Source of the DNA: Mimosa pudica
Taxonomy: Eukaryota; Streptophyta; Magnoliopsida; Fabales; Fabaceae
Direction: 5' to 3'
Assembly (NCBI GenBank): GCA_029929735.1
Contig: JAKELP010000037.1
Span: 6,061,014 to 6,125,013, forward strand
Length of the DNA stretch: 64,000 bases
Under the pieces are notes generated by a model. The model ran no database searches and was not told where the DNA came from. It saw only the letters and a program-made list of their open reading frames with translations. The position numbers and the translations under genes were made by a program. Positions 46,901 through 57,549 of the stretch are shown in pieces (the first letter of the stretch is position 1; every line of letters starts with the position of its first letter).

Positions 46901-49900
46901 GAATCTTTATTATTCTTTGTGGGATATGATTCATACAATGTATTAAGCACTTCAATACAGTTGATCTATTTTTATATATTTTTTGATTGATTGTTTAGAA
47001 TGGAGAGGCATCCAAAGATGCTGTTGAAAAAGACTCTACAACACAGAAGCAAAATATTAGTTCACGGAATTTGAGCGAGGTATAAACTACTCATGCTTCC
47101 CTAATGAATCAGGTTCATCAAAAAATTCTTTTCTAATGCAGAAGCAAAAACTTCATTAACTGATTCAATCATGTTTTCACTTGTACTTACGTTGAGCTTT
47201 TTCATGATTGATAAATGACTTTCTTCTTAATGAATTGAACTTCTCTAACATTTTTTTCTTCTTTTATGGGCTAACTAGAATAGTGAGACATCAACAAATG
47301 TGAAAGAACAACTTCCTAGTTCAAATGCAGCTCCATCGTCAATGTCCGAAAAGGTAATGTACTTTGTATTTGGTTACCAGAAACTTTGTTTCAGAAGATA
47401 ATAAATTAGATAATGCTGGAAAGAAAATTCAATCATGAATTCAGAATGAAGCAATACCTCAACAACTGCATCTGCTATTCCTTTAGAAAATAAATATTCA
47501 CTAAGAACATTTTTCCTTCCTGATGTGGGGTTGAGTTTAATCTAAATGACTTTATTTTGGTGTTGTTCTATCCTGGTTAAATTCTTTTAGGATAATTTGA
47601 TTCCCAAATTAAGTCCATCAACTCATTCGAAAATGGCAATTTCAAATCTAGGCATATCAAGTTCTACAGAGGTAAGTTTGTTTCAATTGGCTTTTCTTTT
47701 AAGTCTCAATTTTAGGATAATTTGTTGCTTATTTATTGCTTTGCTTTGGAGTCGTGTGAAAAGGAGTCAAAGGGTGATAAAGTATTACTTGGAGAAGATA
47801 TAAGTCTCAATGCAGGTGTTCAAAGAGCTGAAGTACCTACAAATGACCTTATCATAAAAGAAACCAATATGGAAGTTGCAGTTACCATTCTACCTACTAC
47901 TACAGAAATGAACTCTACACTGGTAAATACTTACTTTATTTGTTCCCCTATATTGAAATTTCTAATAGATTTTAGTGATTTTCATTGAAATCAATTTGTG
48001 TGGCTTGATGGCCCTAGGACCTGAAATATTCATTCTCCCGAGAAGCCTCAAATAGTAGTTTCAAACTACTCATACAGAACCAAAACTTCTATATGATCTT
48101 TCTGTAACTACTGAATCTCCCCAAGTCCCAACGATTTGAATTTTTGACATTCACTAATTATAATATAAAAATGATATCAAATCGTATGTATTTAAGAGAA
48201 AATCCCTTTAGGGAGGAGAGCTTGTTCCTGAATATAAGATCACTTTCTAATTTGACTCAAGTTTTCCCCAAATTACCCCTATTTTAGAAATTACATGTAA
48301 TCCTAACTCATTGGAATGTCTTCCTTAATCTTTTCAAATTTGCTAAAGTGATCTTATATTTAGGAATGGAGGGAGTATCATTTTTAGGTATTCGCCCTAT
48401 ATAAAAATACTCTTGTTTTTGGGTCATGATTTGCACATTGATCAAACAAGTGAACTCATTTCTTCTTTTCTCATGCCATGTGATTGTTCAGAATGAAGAG
48501 GCACCTGGGGATGAAATTTAAGAAGACTCCAATGTGATGTCAATTTATCTATAATAACTCTTGCTAATTTTGTATCTGATATTTATAAATTTTTTTCGAG
48601 GACATCAACTGATCATTTCATCTTTTCTTATATAATTTGTGATTTTTAGAGTGAAGAGTTTTTGAAAGAGGTAATTAAAGAAGAGTCCATGGTGCCGTCA
48701 ATAACTCTATACTTAAGCTAACATTTAAAAACTTTATATCAAAATGAAGTCCTTTCAGGCTTCCACAGTGTTTTAAAGTTACTCTTTACTCAGAGAAAGG
48801 TTGAAAGGAATCCATCAAGAGAGAGGAGAGAGAGGAGAGAGTGATGAGCGAACCCTGTCCCCGGATGATTCCGGGGGACCAGCCATCTGACGAACATGTG
48901 TGCTTGCTGGAGCGACGGAGTGAGAAAAAGGCGTCTCAGGTTTCAGCCCTGCCTGGGGGCGCAGCCTGTGTGGACACCCTTGCCCCACCGGAGATTGATA
49001 GGCCACCTCTGGAAGGCCAAGAAGAACGGAAAAAGAATAAGAAAGTGGAGGAGCCCTCTGCAGAAATCATGGATGATCGCATGGGTGAGCCCGGCGACAG
49101 CGGCAAATGTGAGATGCAGAATGGCCCCACGCCGGAGCACCCTGCAAAGGAGGACAAGGAGGGTAAAAAGTTCTCGTCCTATTAGGCTTCCCTTATGGGT
49201 TTCAATGGGGTGGCCCATGGGAGTGGCCCTATGGAGGAAGATGACCTTTTTGGGATGGATAAAGAGACGTACTTGAAAATCCCTGAAGCCTCGGAGGAAG
49301 TCAAACAACTAATGGAACAGTTCCCTGTGGTGCCAGTCACAGAGGAGGAATTCGATGACTGGTGTGAGCCTGGAACCATGCTCTCATAAGTATGGTGTTG
49401 GGGAGAAGGTTCAACCCATACTTGCTGAAGGGGTTCCTGAAAGCACAGTGGGGGTTTGGTGAGTTTGAACTCATAGACATTCCAAACAACTATTTCGTGG
49501 TGCGGTTCCAAGATCCACAGAACTGGCGTAGCCACTACAAGAAAGTGCTCTGTGAGGACCATGGATGGTGAAGCAGCATTGTGTTCTTGTGCAGCGGTGG
49601 TCACCCTATTTTAACCCTTATGAGAACCCCCTAGGAAGAGTTGCGACGTGGGTACGCATTCCTGACATACCTATGCATGGGTATAACAAGTATTTCATCT
49701 CTTGGCTTGGAGATCGTATAGGACGCACTCTGAAGGTGGATATGAACACCTTGCATGATCTACATGCATCTAACTCTAAGATTGAGAGGGGAAAATTTGT
49801 CAGGCTCTGTGTTGAGCTAGATTTGCAAAAGAAGCTTGTGCCGAAGATCACCTCTTGTGGGGAAGTATATAATATTGAGTATGAGGGGTTGGGCCTGATC

Positions 49901-52900
49901 TGTTTCGAGTGTGGACGCCATGGGCATAAACGGGAATCGTGTCCAGTGAAGTGCAGCCGGAATGAGACTAGTGGGGACCTGCGCCGCCGCAACACACTCC
50001 CCAGCAACCACCACCAGAGGGAGGTAGACCCAGCTCTCATGAGGAGGGAGATTTTGGTCCTTGGATGATCATCCAACAGCCAGGAAAGAACCGGGCTGCC
50101 AAGTGGTAAGAGCAGAGAGGGGGGCAGCACGCCATTAGCATCCTTGGGAGCCAAGTACGGAGAGAGGTGAGTGTGGGGCAGAAGTCCCGCTTTGCAGTGA
50201 TCGCAGAGGCCGAAGAGCCAGAGGAGAGAGAGAATGTTGCTGAATTTGGAAGGTTGACTTCTGAGAACCTGCAGGGTATGACAGCTGATACTAGGAATCA
50301 ACATGGAAAAGGGCAAGCCCCACTAACGTTTGGGCAGAAAGGCAAGGACAGAAAAGGCACTATAGGTCAACCAAAGGGATCAAAGGCCAAGGTGGAATTT
50401 AGACCAATGGGTAAGGAGAATATGAACCCAAGCAAGAGGGTTTTTTCCTCAGTAGGCCCAGTATTCCCTGAGGCTGGCTCGGTTACACAGAATGGGCCTA
50501 ATTCTGTTCAACCCAGTCCCCAACGGAAAGGTGAGCACTCACAGACAAGGCCTTGAGCCTAGGAAGGAAGTGGACAGGGATCGGAAGGACCCGCCGACGG
50601 GAGTTTGGGCCACACCAAGCCCCAAAGCTATAGGAAGAAGAAACAGAGGGAACACGTGCTGGTGCAGGGCCATATGCCATCCTCAAGCCAGCGAGAGGCA
50701 CTCAGGAGCCCCCTTTGGAGGCCCAACAGAGAGGTAGGGAGAGTGAGAACTCTCTGGCGATGGTGGTCTTTGAGGGGGAAGTGGGGCACGCGATGCAGAG
50801 AACGCCACCCTACTTTGGCCCCCTTGAGCCGCCGGACAGGGAGGGTTCAGATTTTGACTAATCAGCGGAGTTTCGGGAGGAGCAAAGGTTGTGGGCTAGC
50901 ATGGGCTCAATGGGTGAAGGAACCAAGTTCGATGAAGCGGGGGTGGAAGACTGAGGTTCTCCCTTCATCTATACTTGTTGTTTTTATGATTATTATGTCA
51001 TCGAATTGCAGGGGGGCAGGTAGCCGTGCCTTTCCTAGTATGATTAGCGACATTAGGAGGAAACACCAGGTGGACATCATGTGTTTGCTAGAACCTAGGG
51101 TTAGTGGGGCCAGAGTGGATAGGGTGTGTCGCAAGATGAGTTTCTCGCATTGGATTCGGGTTGAAGCAAACAGATACGCTGGGGGGATATGGGTTTTCTG
51201 GAATAGCTCCTCTTTTGATATCAGTTATGTAGCTTCTACCACGCAAACTCTTCACTGCAAGGCTGTTGATGTGCAGAGGGGCTTCTCTTGTTTTTTAACG
51301 GTTGTTTATGGAAAAACGTCAATTCAGGGCCGCCGGCCGCTATGGCAAGACCTTCACCAGTTTTCTCAGGGGGTTAGTGAGCCGTGGATTGTGATAAGGG
51401 ATTTCAACTCCTTCTTATCTCCGGAGGATAAGGTAGGGGGCGCCTCAGCATCCGTGCCTGCCATGTGTCACTTTAAGGAGTGCATCGAGTCGTCAGGGTT
51501 ATTCGCGATGTCGTTTAGTAGGGATCGATTCACTTGGGAAAGAGAGGCTCTGAAATAGAGACTGAATTGGTCCTTTCAGAACTTCCATTGGCTCTCGTCT
51601 TTCCCAAGCTCACAACTGATCCATGGGTTGAGGTATAAGTCTGACCACCGAGTTTCTATCTTGATCTCCGAGCCTCGGACCAGTCAGCTTAAGCGGAGGA
51701 AACATTTCTGCTACCAGGTTGCTTGGTGTCTCGAAGAGGGTTTTGGTCCGCTTGTTCAAGAAGCATGGCAGGGTAAATGTTGGGATGAGGGGCTCCAATT
51801 CTTCTCCACACAGGCTGCTCAGTGGAATGATAACCAAGTGGGGAATTTTATGCAGAGGAAGCAAAGGATCATACGTAGGATTGAGGGGATTGAGAAGCGG
51901 AGAAGGGCATAGGTGCAGTCGGGGTTGTTTCGTCTTGAGAAGCAACTTTGGGAACAATATTGTAAGTTGGCAGCGCAGGAGGAATTGTTCTGGTTCCAAA
52001 AGTCTCGTAGTAACTGGCTTCAATGGGGGCATAGGAATACCCGCTTTTTCCATGCCTCAACAGTTATTAAGAGGAAGAAACAAACAATTGGATCTCTCCA
52101 AGATACGGCAGGCAACTGGGTGGAGGACCATGAAGCACTCAAACTTATGGCATGTGAGTTTTTCCAACTCCTCTATACTAAGGACCCCAATACTGGCAAC
52201 CCGTGCGGTTGGATGGCAGACTTTCCTATCCTGCTGCAGCGGGAGCTGGACTCCCTCTCCCGGTGAGTGGATAGTGTGGAGATTAAGGATGCGGTGTTTG
52301 CTATGAGTGGGCTTAAAGCCCCTGGACCAGACGGTATACCTGCGCACTTCCTCCAATCCCAGTGGGAGACGGTAGGGGGCCAGGTCTGTGAGATGGTGAA
52401 GGAGGTGTTTGATTATCCGAGCCACGTTGCAAGGTTCAACCATTCGAAGATTGTCCTCATACCGAAGGTTGAGGCCGATATCCCTGTGCAACGTAAGTTT
52501 TAAGATCATCACCAAAATTATTGCATCTAGATTGAGGGCGGTGATGGATAAGCTTATTAGTCAGGAGCAATGTAGCTTCGTGGCAAATAGGATGGGGAGT
52601 GACAATGTTATAATCGCCCAAGAGATTATTCACTCCATGCGCAACAAAGGAAAATGCAAGGCATACGTGGCAATCAAGGTGGACATGGAGAAAGCCTATG
52701 ATAGGCTAAGTTGGGAGTTTATCCGTGACACTTTGAGGGAGATTTACTTGCCCTCCGGGATCATAGATGTCATCATGAGTTGCATTGAAACAATTATGTC
52801 AGTCCTCTGGAATGGTGATGAAGGCCCGATGTTCACTCCTACTAGGGGCATCCGCCAAGGAGACCCGCTCAGCCCATACATTTTCATACTTTTTATGGAA

Positions 52901-55900
52901 CGACTTGGTCACCTCATTAAAAGGGAATGTGCTTCAAAGAGGTGGAGGCTATTCTCCTTTGGCTCAGGTGGTCCGTGTATCTCACACTTGTTCTTTGCAG
53001 ATGATTTATTCCTTTTCGCAGGCTTCCATGGACCAAATGGTGGTTCTTAAGGAAACCATGGAGAGTTTCTGTCGAGTCTCACGGCATCGGATTAACCTAG
53101 ATAACTCTAAAATGTTCTGTTCGAAGCAAGTCCACTTCAATAGAGCAATGGAACTGAGTCGTGCCTTGGGCATTGGGATAACGGGTGACCTTGGTAAGTA
53201 CTTGGGAGTGCCAATTCATCACGATCGGATCAAGAACGCCCTCTACTGCCCCATCATTCAAAGAACCCAGAAGAGATTATCCTCTTGGAAAGGCCGGTTT
53301 CTTACATCGGCCGGGAAGACTGTCCTTATCAAAGCTGTGCTGTCTGCCCTACCCTCATATCAGATGCAAACCTGCCTCATGCCGAAGGGGATCCTTAGGA
53401 AGCTGGAACAGTTGAGTCGGAGTTTTTTGTGGACATAGAGCTCGGATAAGAGGAAGATTCACCTGTTAGCTTGGGATAATATTACTTGTAGTAAGGAGGC
53501 CGGAGGTTTAGGCATAAAAAAGCTGAGCATCCAGAATGAAGCATTCATGATGAAGTTGTGTTGGGGTCTTCTTACAAAGCAAGACGCTTTATGGGTTCGC
53601 TGCTTGAGATCGAAGTATAAGTGTGGCAGGGACGCCATTCCTACAGTGCGGAAGAAGAGAGTGTCGTCGTTAACATGGAGATCCCTTGTGGAGGTGTTTG
53701 ACAAATTTCTGCCGGGAGTGGGTAGGAAGGTGAATAATGGCAGGAATACAAGGTTCTGGTGGTACCTTTGGTCTCCGTTAGAGAGGCCTCTCATTGCCTA
53801 TGCTCGGGCAACACCGGATTCAGCCGATGTGCTTAATGTTGGGGACTATGTTGACCGTGAGGGTAGGTGAGACAGGGCCAAGTAGGACGGCATACTCCCG
53901 AGTAGTATTATTAACAGGATATGCGGCCTTCGACCGCCGACCACTGGCAGAGAAGATATGTTCACGTGGCGGGCAGGTCGGGACGGTAACTTCTCAGTCA
54001 AGTCTGCCTATGAATTTATATCTGCTTTCCATAATGTGACTACACGGCCCTTATGGAAGGATTGTGGAAGTGGAATGTCCCGGAGAAATTCAAGATGTTC
54101 CTATGGCAAGTGGGCCATGAACGGCTAAGTACCAACCAACTGAGGGAAGCACGGGGTTAGCGCTGGATACTTCCTACTCGTATGGTTGTGGTGGGACTGA
54201 GGATATTCTTCACATCCTACGTGACTGCGAGAGAGCCAGAGAAGTCTGGAGTTACTTGATTGAGCCTCCTAAGCTAGATGATTTCCATTTAGGTGACTTA
54301 CAGGGGTGGCTCACCCTCAACTCCCATTCCTGCTTGGGGGTGAAGGAGTCTAATCAGCAGGAATGGGGCCGCTGTTTTGGGCTAACTTGTTGGCTCCTAT
54401 GGACGACGAGGTGTCAATTTGCCTTGGAGGGGACCTTCACAGCGGGCCGAGATCTGCTTCATAGGCTCGCTTTTTCTCTTCTTGAGAGTGCATCTGACCA
54501 GCACCTCAAGCATTTGGTGTTTCACTCTAGGCCAAGTGTGGAGAGGAGTTGGACCCCTCCTCCGGTGGATGCTCTCCGCTTGGACGTAGATGGATCAGTT
54601 CTCTCCAACTCCCAAGCAGCATGTGGGGGGGTAATTAGAAACTCAACTGGGAAGTGGGTTGTTGGGTTCCAAAAGAAGCTGGGTGCATGCTTCGTTACTG
54701 AAGCTGAGGTTGTAGCAATTCAGATGGGATTGTCCATAAGGGAGCATCTTGGAACCAAACGACTACAAGTTCACACGGACTCGATGGATGCCTTTAATCT
54801 CATCATGCGGGACAACATAGTGGGGCACCCACTCTATCATGAGGTAGCAGAGATTCGGGACCGCCTCTATGGCCAGGGGAATATCCAAACTATCCACACA
54901 AGTAGAGAGTATATCAGGTGCGCCGATCATCTGGCGCGTAGGGGTCATATGTGTACTCAGTATCTCGCCAGTTGGCATAGTCCACCTGATGGGTGCGCTG
55001 AATTTTTCGAGGAGGACTACCGAAGCCTTGAGGAGAGGGATTGCCCCTCAGACGGCTGGCTCCGATGGCCAGGGGGATCTCTGATGTAATAAGGATCTAG
55101 TTCCGGCGGAAACGCTTGCCATGACTTTCAAAAAAAATAACTTTATATCAAAACCTCCAACTCATTTCTTCTTATGTGTTTGGTGATTGTTTAGCTGGAA
55201 AAGTCATCCTTGGCTGGACTGATCATGAAAATATATAACTTTCTATATTCAAACTGAGATTAGTAATTCTGATAAAAAAATTGAACTCATTATTTATGTT
55301 GCACACACTTATTAAAGAGAGGGAAGCCTAATCGTAGTACAAAGATAATAATGAAATACATCTTTGTCCATAAATTACACAAGCATCAAAGTAATTAAAA
55401 GATCAAAAATAGCAAGGTCTTCTTGTGTATGATATGGTCGCTAATTTTGATACAAAATATGACATGCATCTGAATTATTGATCTAATATTTTTAGTAACA
55501 TATTCATATTTTTATGCGATGCAAAGAGTACCAATGCATCGGCCAATGAAATTGCTGAAGAAAAACCATCTACAACACCAGTATCCGATTTTACCATGGT
55601 AAGGGCTACTACTTTTGAATTTACTCTTGAACTCATTTATATATCATGTTTTACTCCAAATTATATAACAATGTGTCAGAGGAAATGCCTTATAATAGAT
55701 ATATTGAACTTCCAGAGGAAATCCCCTACAAATATACTCATGTGTATGATTATTGAACTTCCATAGATATATTGTTTTTTTATTCATTTCTTTACTTGGA
55801 TTTATGTGGAAAGGAACCAATGGATGATCAAGAAGCACTTGAAGAACGTAGATACTCCAATGAAACTCCTCATAGAGTTAAAGAACCTACCAGTGAATGT

Positions 55901-57310
55901 TCGCCCGAAAAAACTTCAAACGAAGCTATATTTCCACCATCTAAAAATGAAATGACTTGTCCACGGGTAAATATTTTGGTTTGAAATGCATTTCCAATAA
56001 TAATCCATTGCTTACTTTCATTCAGATTGATTTTTCTTTTTGTGCTCTTAGATCTCTTCAGCCTATTCTCCCAAAAAAACTCAAATAGCAACTTCATCTA
56101 CTCATGTTCATTATATTGAAGTATCAGTTTTGGGATGAGCTAAGTTTATCACTCCCTTTGTCACTAAATATATAATTTATCGGGGAAAAGAACTCGTTCA
56201 TAAATTTGAGACATCTTTCTAATTTTTCTCAATATTTTTTCTTATCTCTATCGATAAACCTCAATAATAAACAAACAAGAGAAAGAAGAAATTTATATTA
56301 TGTGATTTTGACTAATTTAACTGCTATCTTATCTAATCAAATTATGTCTTATATTTGTATTTAGTAATGAAATGAATTTTTAATACTGGCATATATTAAT
56401 GATGAAATTTATAGAACAATTTGATGATGAACTGGTTTATCTATGCATTGAGCATACGATATTAATTTACTTGTGATGATACATTATTAAGAATAAAATT
56501 GATGCTTCTTTTCATTTGCTTCAGGGTCAAATTTTGGTCAATCAAAGAGAGGCATCAATCGTTGAGGATGACCTTATCAGATTATTTCAGATAATGAGGG
56601 ATGATCCTGACTTGAAACTTGGCCAGCCTTATATTTCAAAAACTTCTGCTTTTAAAGACGACAAGTTGGCTAAGGCTTTTGGTGACATAGAATCCTCATT
56701 GCAAATGGATCTCCATCAAATAGCTAACTCTGAAGAACACACTTGTCGCCTTGACAACGCGCTCAACTTCTTGTGCACCTATTATTCTGAAGAAGAATGT
56801 TCCTCTCATGGCCTTGTTAGAGGAAAAATAGAGTCTCTCCAAAAAGAAATCCAAACAATTATCTCATCATTCAAGAAAGCTTTTGATACACTTGACACAT
56901 TCACCAAGCTCAAAGAAAAAGAGAAGTTGATGGATGAACAATATTCCAATAAGATGGAGACAGCTATTAATCTTGTTTCTGAAATCAACAATACAGAGGA
57001 ATATATGAATGAGCTGAAGGAGCAGATAGGAAGGTTGCAGGCTGAATTGAAAAGCAAAGAAAAAGAATTTGAAGATTGTGAAGTCAAAATGTCATGTCTT
57101 AAGAAGAAAAAGAAGGAGTGTGTTTTGGAGACCATAGGTTTCATGGAAGAGTATGAGGCTGTGAAGAATGGGAAGTCCTCTATGGAGGATGGCCAAACAA
57201 AAGCAAGACAAGAAGAATTGAAGAAGTTGGAAAATCAATGGCCTACTTGCATGACTGAGCTGAGGAAAAATGCCCTTTTGTTGGAAATCTTGCTTAAGCA
57301 GAAGCCTTGA
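40964..57310 (+). CDS. CC-NB-LRR disease-resistance gene with coiled-coil C-terminus, split by a LINE
   Basis: An intracellular immune receptor of the CNL class, close in type to At4g27190/At4g27220-like proteins. Proposed exons: 40964-43999, 44090-44626, 45080-45736, 45830-46424, 46523-46587, 46706-46783, 46999-47079, 47279-47353, 47591-47671, 47764-47922, (48650-48670), then a LINE in the following intron, 55527-55598, 55814-55966, 56525-57310. All have GT-AG borders. All but the 46424/46523 border are phase 0, so most small exons could be skipped without breaking the frame. The start ATG at 40964 (MAEVAASSAAVTK) suits the family. No frameshift is seen in the NB-ARC or LRR exons, so the gene may still work if the LINE is spliced out. 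Exons 46523-46587 and 48650-48670 are the least certain, and transcripts ending before or in the LINE are possible. Confidence 0.75.
44090..46424 (+). CDS. Resistance gene exons 2-4: LRR repeats
   Basis: Three exons (44090-44626, 45080-45736, 45830-46424) code long, irregular LRRs of the CDELEHIV / CNNLEYVF / CEELVNII type. Exons 2 and 3 are alike in order: a SLLTLSTASSLKLLEELTIM-type start, a CD.LEHI.. line, an FPNLK.V line, a .KY.FG.C line, an LP.LK.L line and a VPEREGDLSKKR / HRRDEDDFSRRK end. This suggests exon duplication. Exons 2 and 3 are each a multiple of three; exon 4 ends in phase 1 at AAAT|gtaagt. Confidence 0.85.
46523..48670 (+). CDS. Resistance gene: run of small in-phase exons
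   Basis: Candidate exons are 46523-46587, 46706-46783, 46999-47079, 47279-47353, 47591-47671, 47764-47922 and 48650-48670. Several share a pattern: LRREESKDALERDKRISEQN, NGEASKDAVEKDSTTQKQN, NSETSTNVKEQLPSSNAAPS. A further one, at 48492, starts NEEAPGDEI but then meets TAA, so it is dead or skipped. The coded sequence is Ser/Thr/Asn/Glu-rich and probably disordered, a linker between LRR and the coiled coil. Borders were chosen by eye from acceptors (ttag, cag), donors (gtaa, gtat) and phase. Confidence 0.6.
48211..48375. mobile_element. Stowaway-type MITE in a resistance-gene intron
   Basis: The right end cttatatttaggaatggagggag is clear. The left end (gttcctgaatataagatcac) is diverged. TA is present on both sides (48209-48210 and 48376-48377). 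It is related to the copy at 33983-34223. Confidence 0.75.
48844..50556 (+). pseudogene. LINE ORF1 (DUF4283 and zinc knuckle), broken
   Basis: ATG 48844 opens MSEPCPRMIPGDQPSDEHV. There is an in-frame TAG at 49183-49185, and the frame continues to a TAA at about 49387-49389. Frameshifts near 49390 and 49563 lead into MVKQHCVLVQRWSPYFNPYE, RVATWVRIPDIPMHGYNKYF and KFVRLCVELDLQKKLVPKI. This is the DUF4283 RNA-binding-like block of plant LINE ORF1. A CX2CX4HX4C knuckle, CFECGRHGHKRESC, lies at about 49900-49945. A basic Gly/Lys/Pro-rich tail reaches about 50556. ORF1p normally coats LINE RNA. This copy cannot make a full protein. Confidence 0.8.
50986..55089 (+). pseudogene. LINE ORF2 (endonuclease, reverse transcriptase, RNase H), broken
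   Basis: The endonuclease starts SSNCRGAGSRAFPSMI (about 50998), with LLEPRVSG, YAGGIWVFWN and WIVIRDFNSF; the usual GDFN reads RDFN. In-frame stops are at 51556-51558 TAG, 51910-51912 TAG and 52264-52266 TGA. The reverse transcriptase begins KAPGPDGIPAHFL (about 52316). A frameshift near 52490 leads on to RPISLCNVSFKIITKIIASR, QCSFVANRMGSDN, AIKVDMEKAYDRLSW, GIRQGDPLSPYIFILFMERL and the catalytic FADD (about 53001). Another shift follows, then AGKTVLIKAVLSALPSYQMQ. A zf-RVT-like part follows, and a C-terminal RNase H closes the ORF (LRLDVDGSVLSNSQAACGGV, TEAEVVAI, HTDSMDAF; 54565-54800). The gene ends at TAA 55087-55089. A GDFN change plus several breaks make it inactive. Confidence 0.88.
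55527..55966 (+). CDS. Resistance gene: two small exons after the LINE
   Basis: 55527-55598 reads STNASANEIAEEKPSTTPVS before ATG|gtaagg. 55814-55966 begins EPMDDQEALEERRYSNETPH and ends CPR|gtaaat. Both are phase 0. They resemble the exons 47279-47353 and 47764-47922 on the other side of the LINE: VQRAEVPTND matches PHRVKEPTSE, and PTTTEMNSTL matches PSKNEMTCPR. The acceptors are also alike (tgtggaaag and gtgtgaaaag). This points to duplication of an exon group before the LINE came in. Confidence 0.6.
56525..57310 (+). CDS. Resistance gene last exon: coiled-coil domain
   Basis: After ttcatttgcttcag the exon reads GQILVNQREASIVEDDLIRL and stays open for 261 codons to TGA 57308-57310. The first part is a helical domain with DDPDLKLGQPYISK and HTCRLDNALNFLCTYYSEEE. 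The second is a long Lys/Glu-rich coiled coil (KLKEKEKLMDEQYSNKMETA, ELKEQIGRLQAELKSKEKEF). It ends LRKNALLLEILLKQKP. I do not recognise a named family. It could be an added (integrated) domain of the receptor, or an adjacent gene whose first exons I joined by phase. The in-phase splice site and same strand favour the first. Confidence 0.65.
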   Translation, partial: GQILVNQREASIVEDDLIRLFQIMRDDPDLKLGQPYISKTSAFKDDKLAKAFGDIESSLQMDLHQIANSEEHTCRLDNALNFLCTYYSEEECSSHGLVRGKIESLQKEIQTIISSFKKAFDTLDTFTKLKEKEKLMDEQYSNKMETAINLVSEINNTEEYMNELKEQIGRLQAELKSKEKEFEDCEVKMSCLKKKKKECVLETIGFMEEYEAVKNGKSSMEDGQTKARQEELKKLENQWPTCMTELRKNALLLEILLKQKP

Positions 57311-57427
57311 TTGTTGGATATTGTTATGTAGCGTAAGATACAACAATAAATTTCTGATTGTTAAGTATTTTTTACTCTGTTGAATCGGCTGTCACATGCG
57401 TTATTGTTCATGTCTCATACTTTGTAC

Positions 57428-57433
57428 TTGCTT

Positions 57434-57479
<46 letters not shown>

Positions 57480-57549
57480 TTTCTTCAAGTATATATTTGT
57501 ATATATATCTCCAGGTTCAAATGCAAAACTTGATCTATTTAAAATTTTT
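57428..57549 (+). repeat. Host duplication left of the viral insert (122 bp)
   Basis: It starts ttgctttgatatata and ends gatctatttaaaattttt, and is repeated at 61255-61348. The two copies differ only in the length of the TA run (about 22 TA units here, about 8 there). The viral frame enters this copy from the right and stops in it. Confidence 0.92.

Larger units (their letters stand above)
48745..55138 (+). mobile_element. 6.4-kb L1-type LINE inserted in the resistance gene
   Basis: A perfect 15-bp TSD, aactttatatcaaaa, flanks it (48730-48744 and 55139-55153). It ends with a short A-rich tail (tttcaaaaaaaat). It carries ORF1 (DUF4283 and CCHC knuckle) and ORF2 (APE endonuclease, reverse transcriptase, RNase H), all on the + strand, the same direction as the gene. 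GC content is visibly higher than in its surroundings. The intact TSD and full length, 5' region included, suggest a fairly young insertion, yet ORF1 and ORF2 have several stops and frameshifts, so it was either already defective or has aged. Confidence 0.93.

Noticed and set aside
48815..52515. - strand frames of 60-230 codons over the LINE
   Set aside because: The + strand carries clear LINE ORF1/ORF2 motifs; the - strand frames are by-products of higher GC content.
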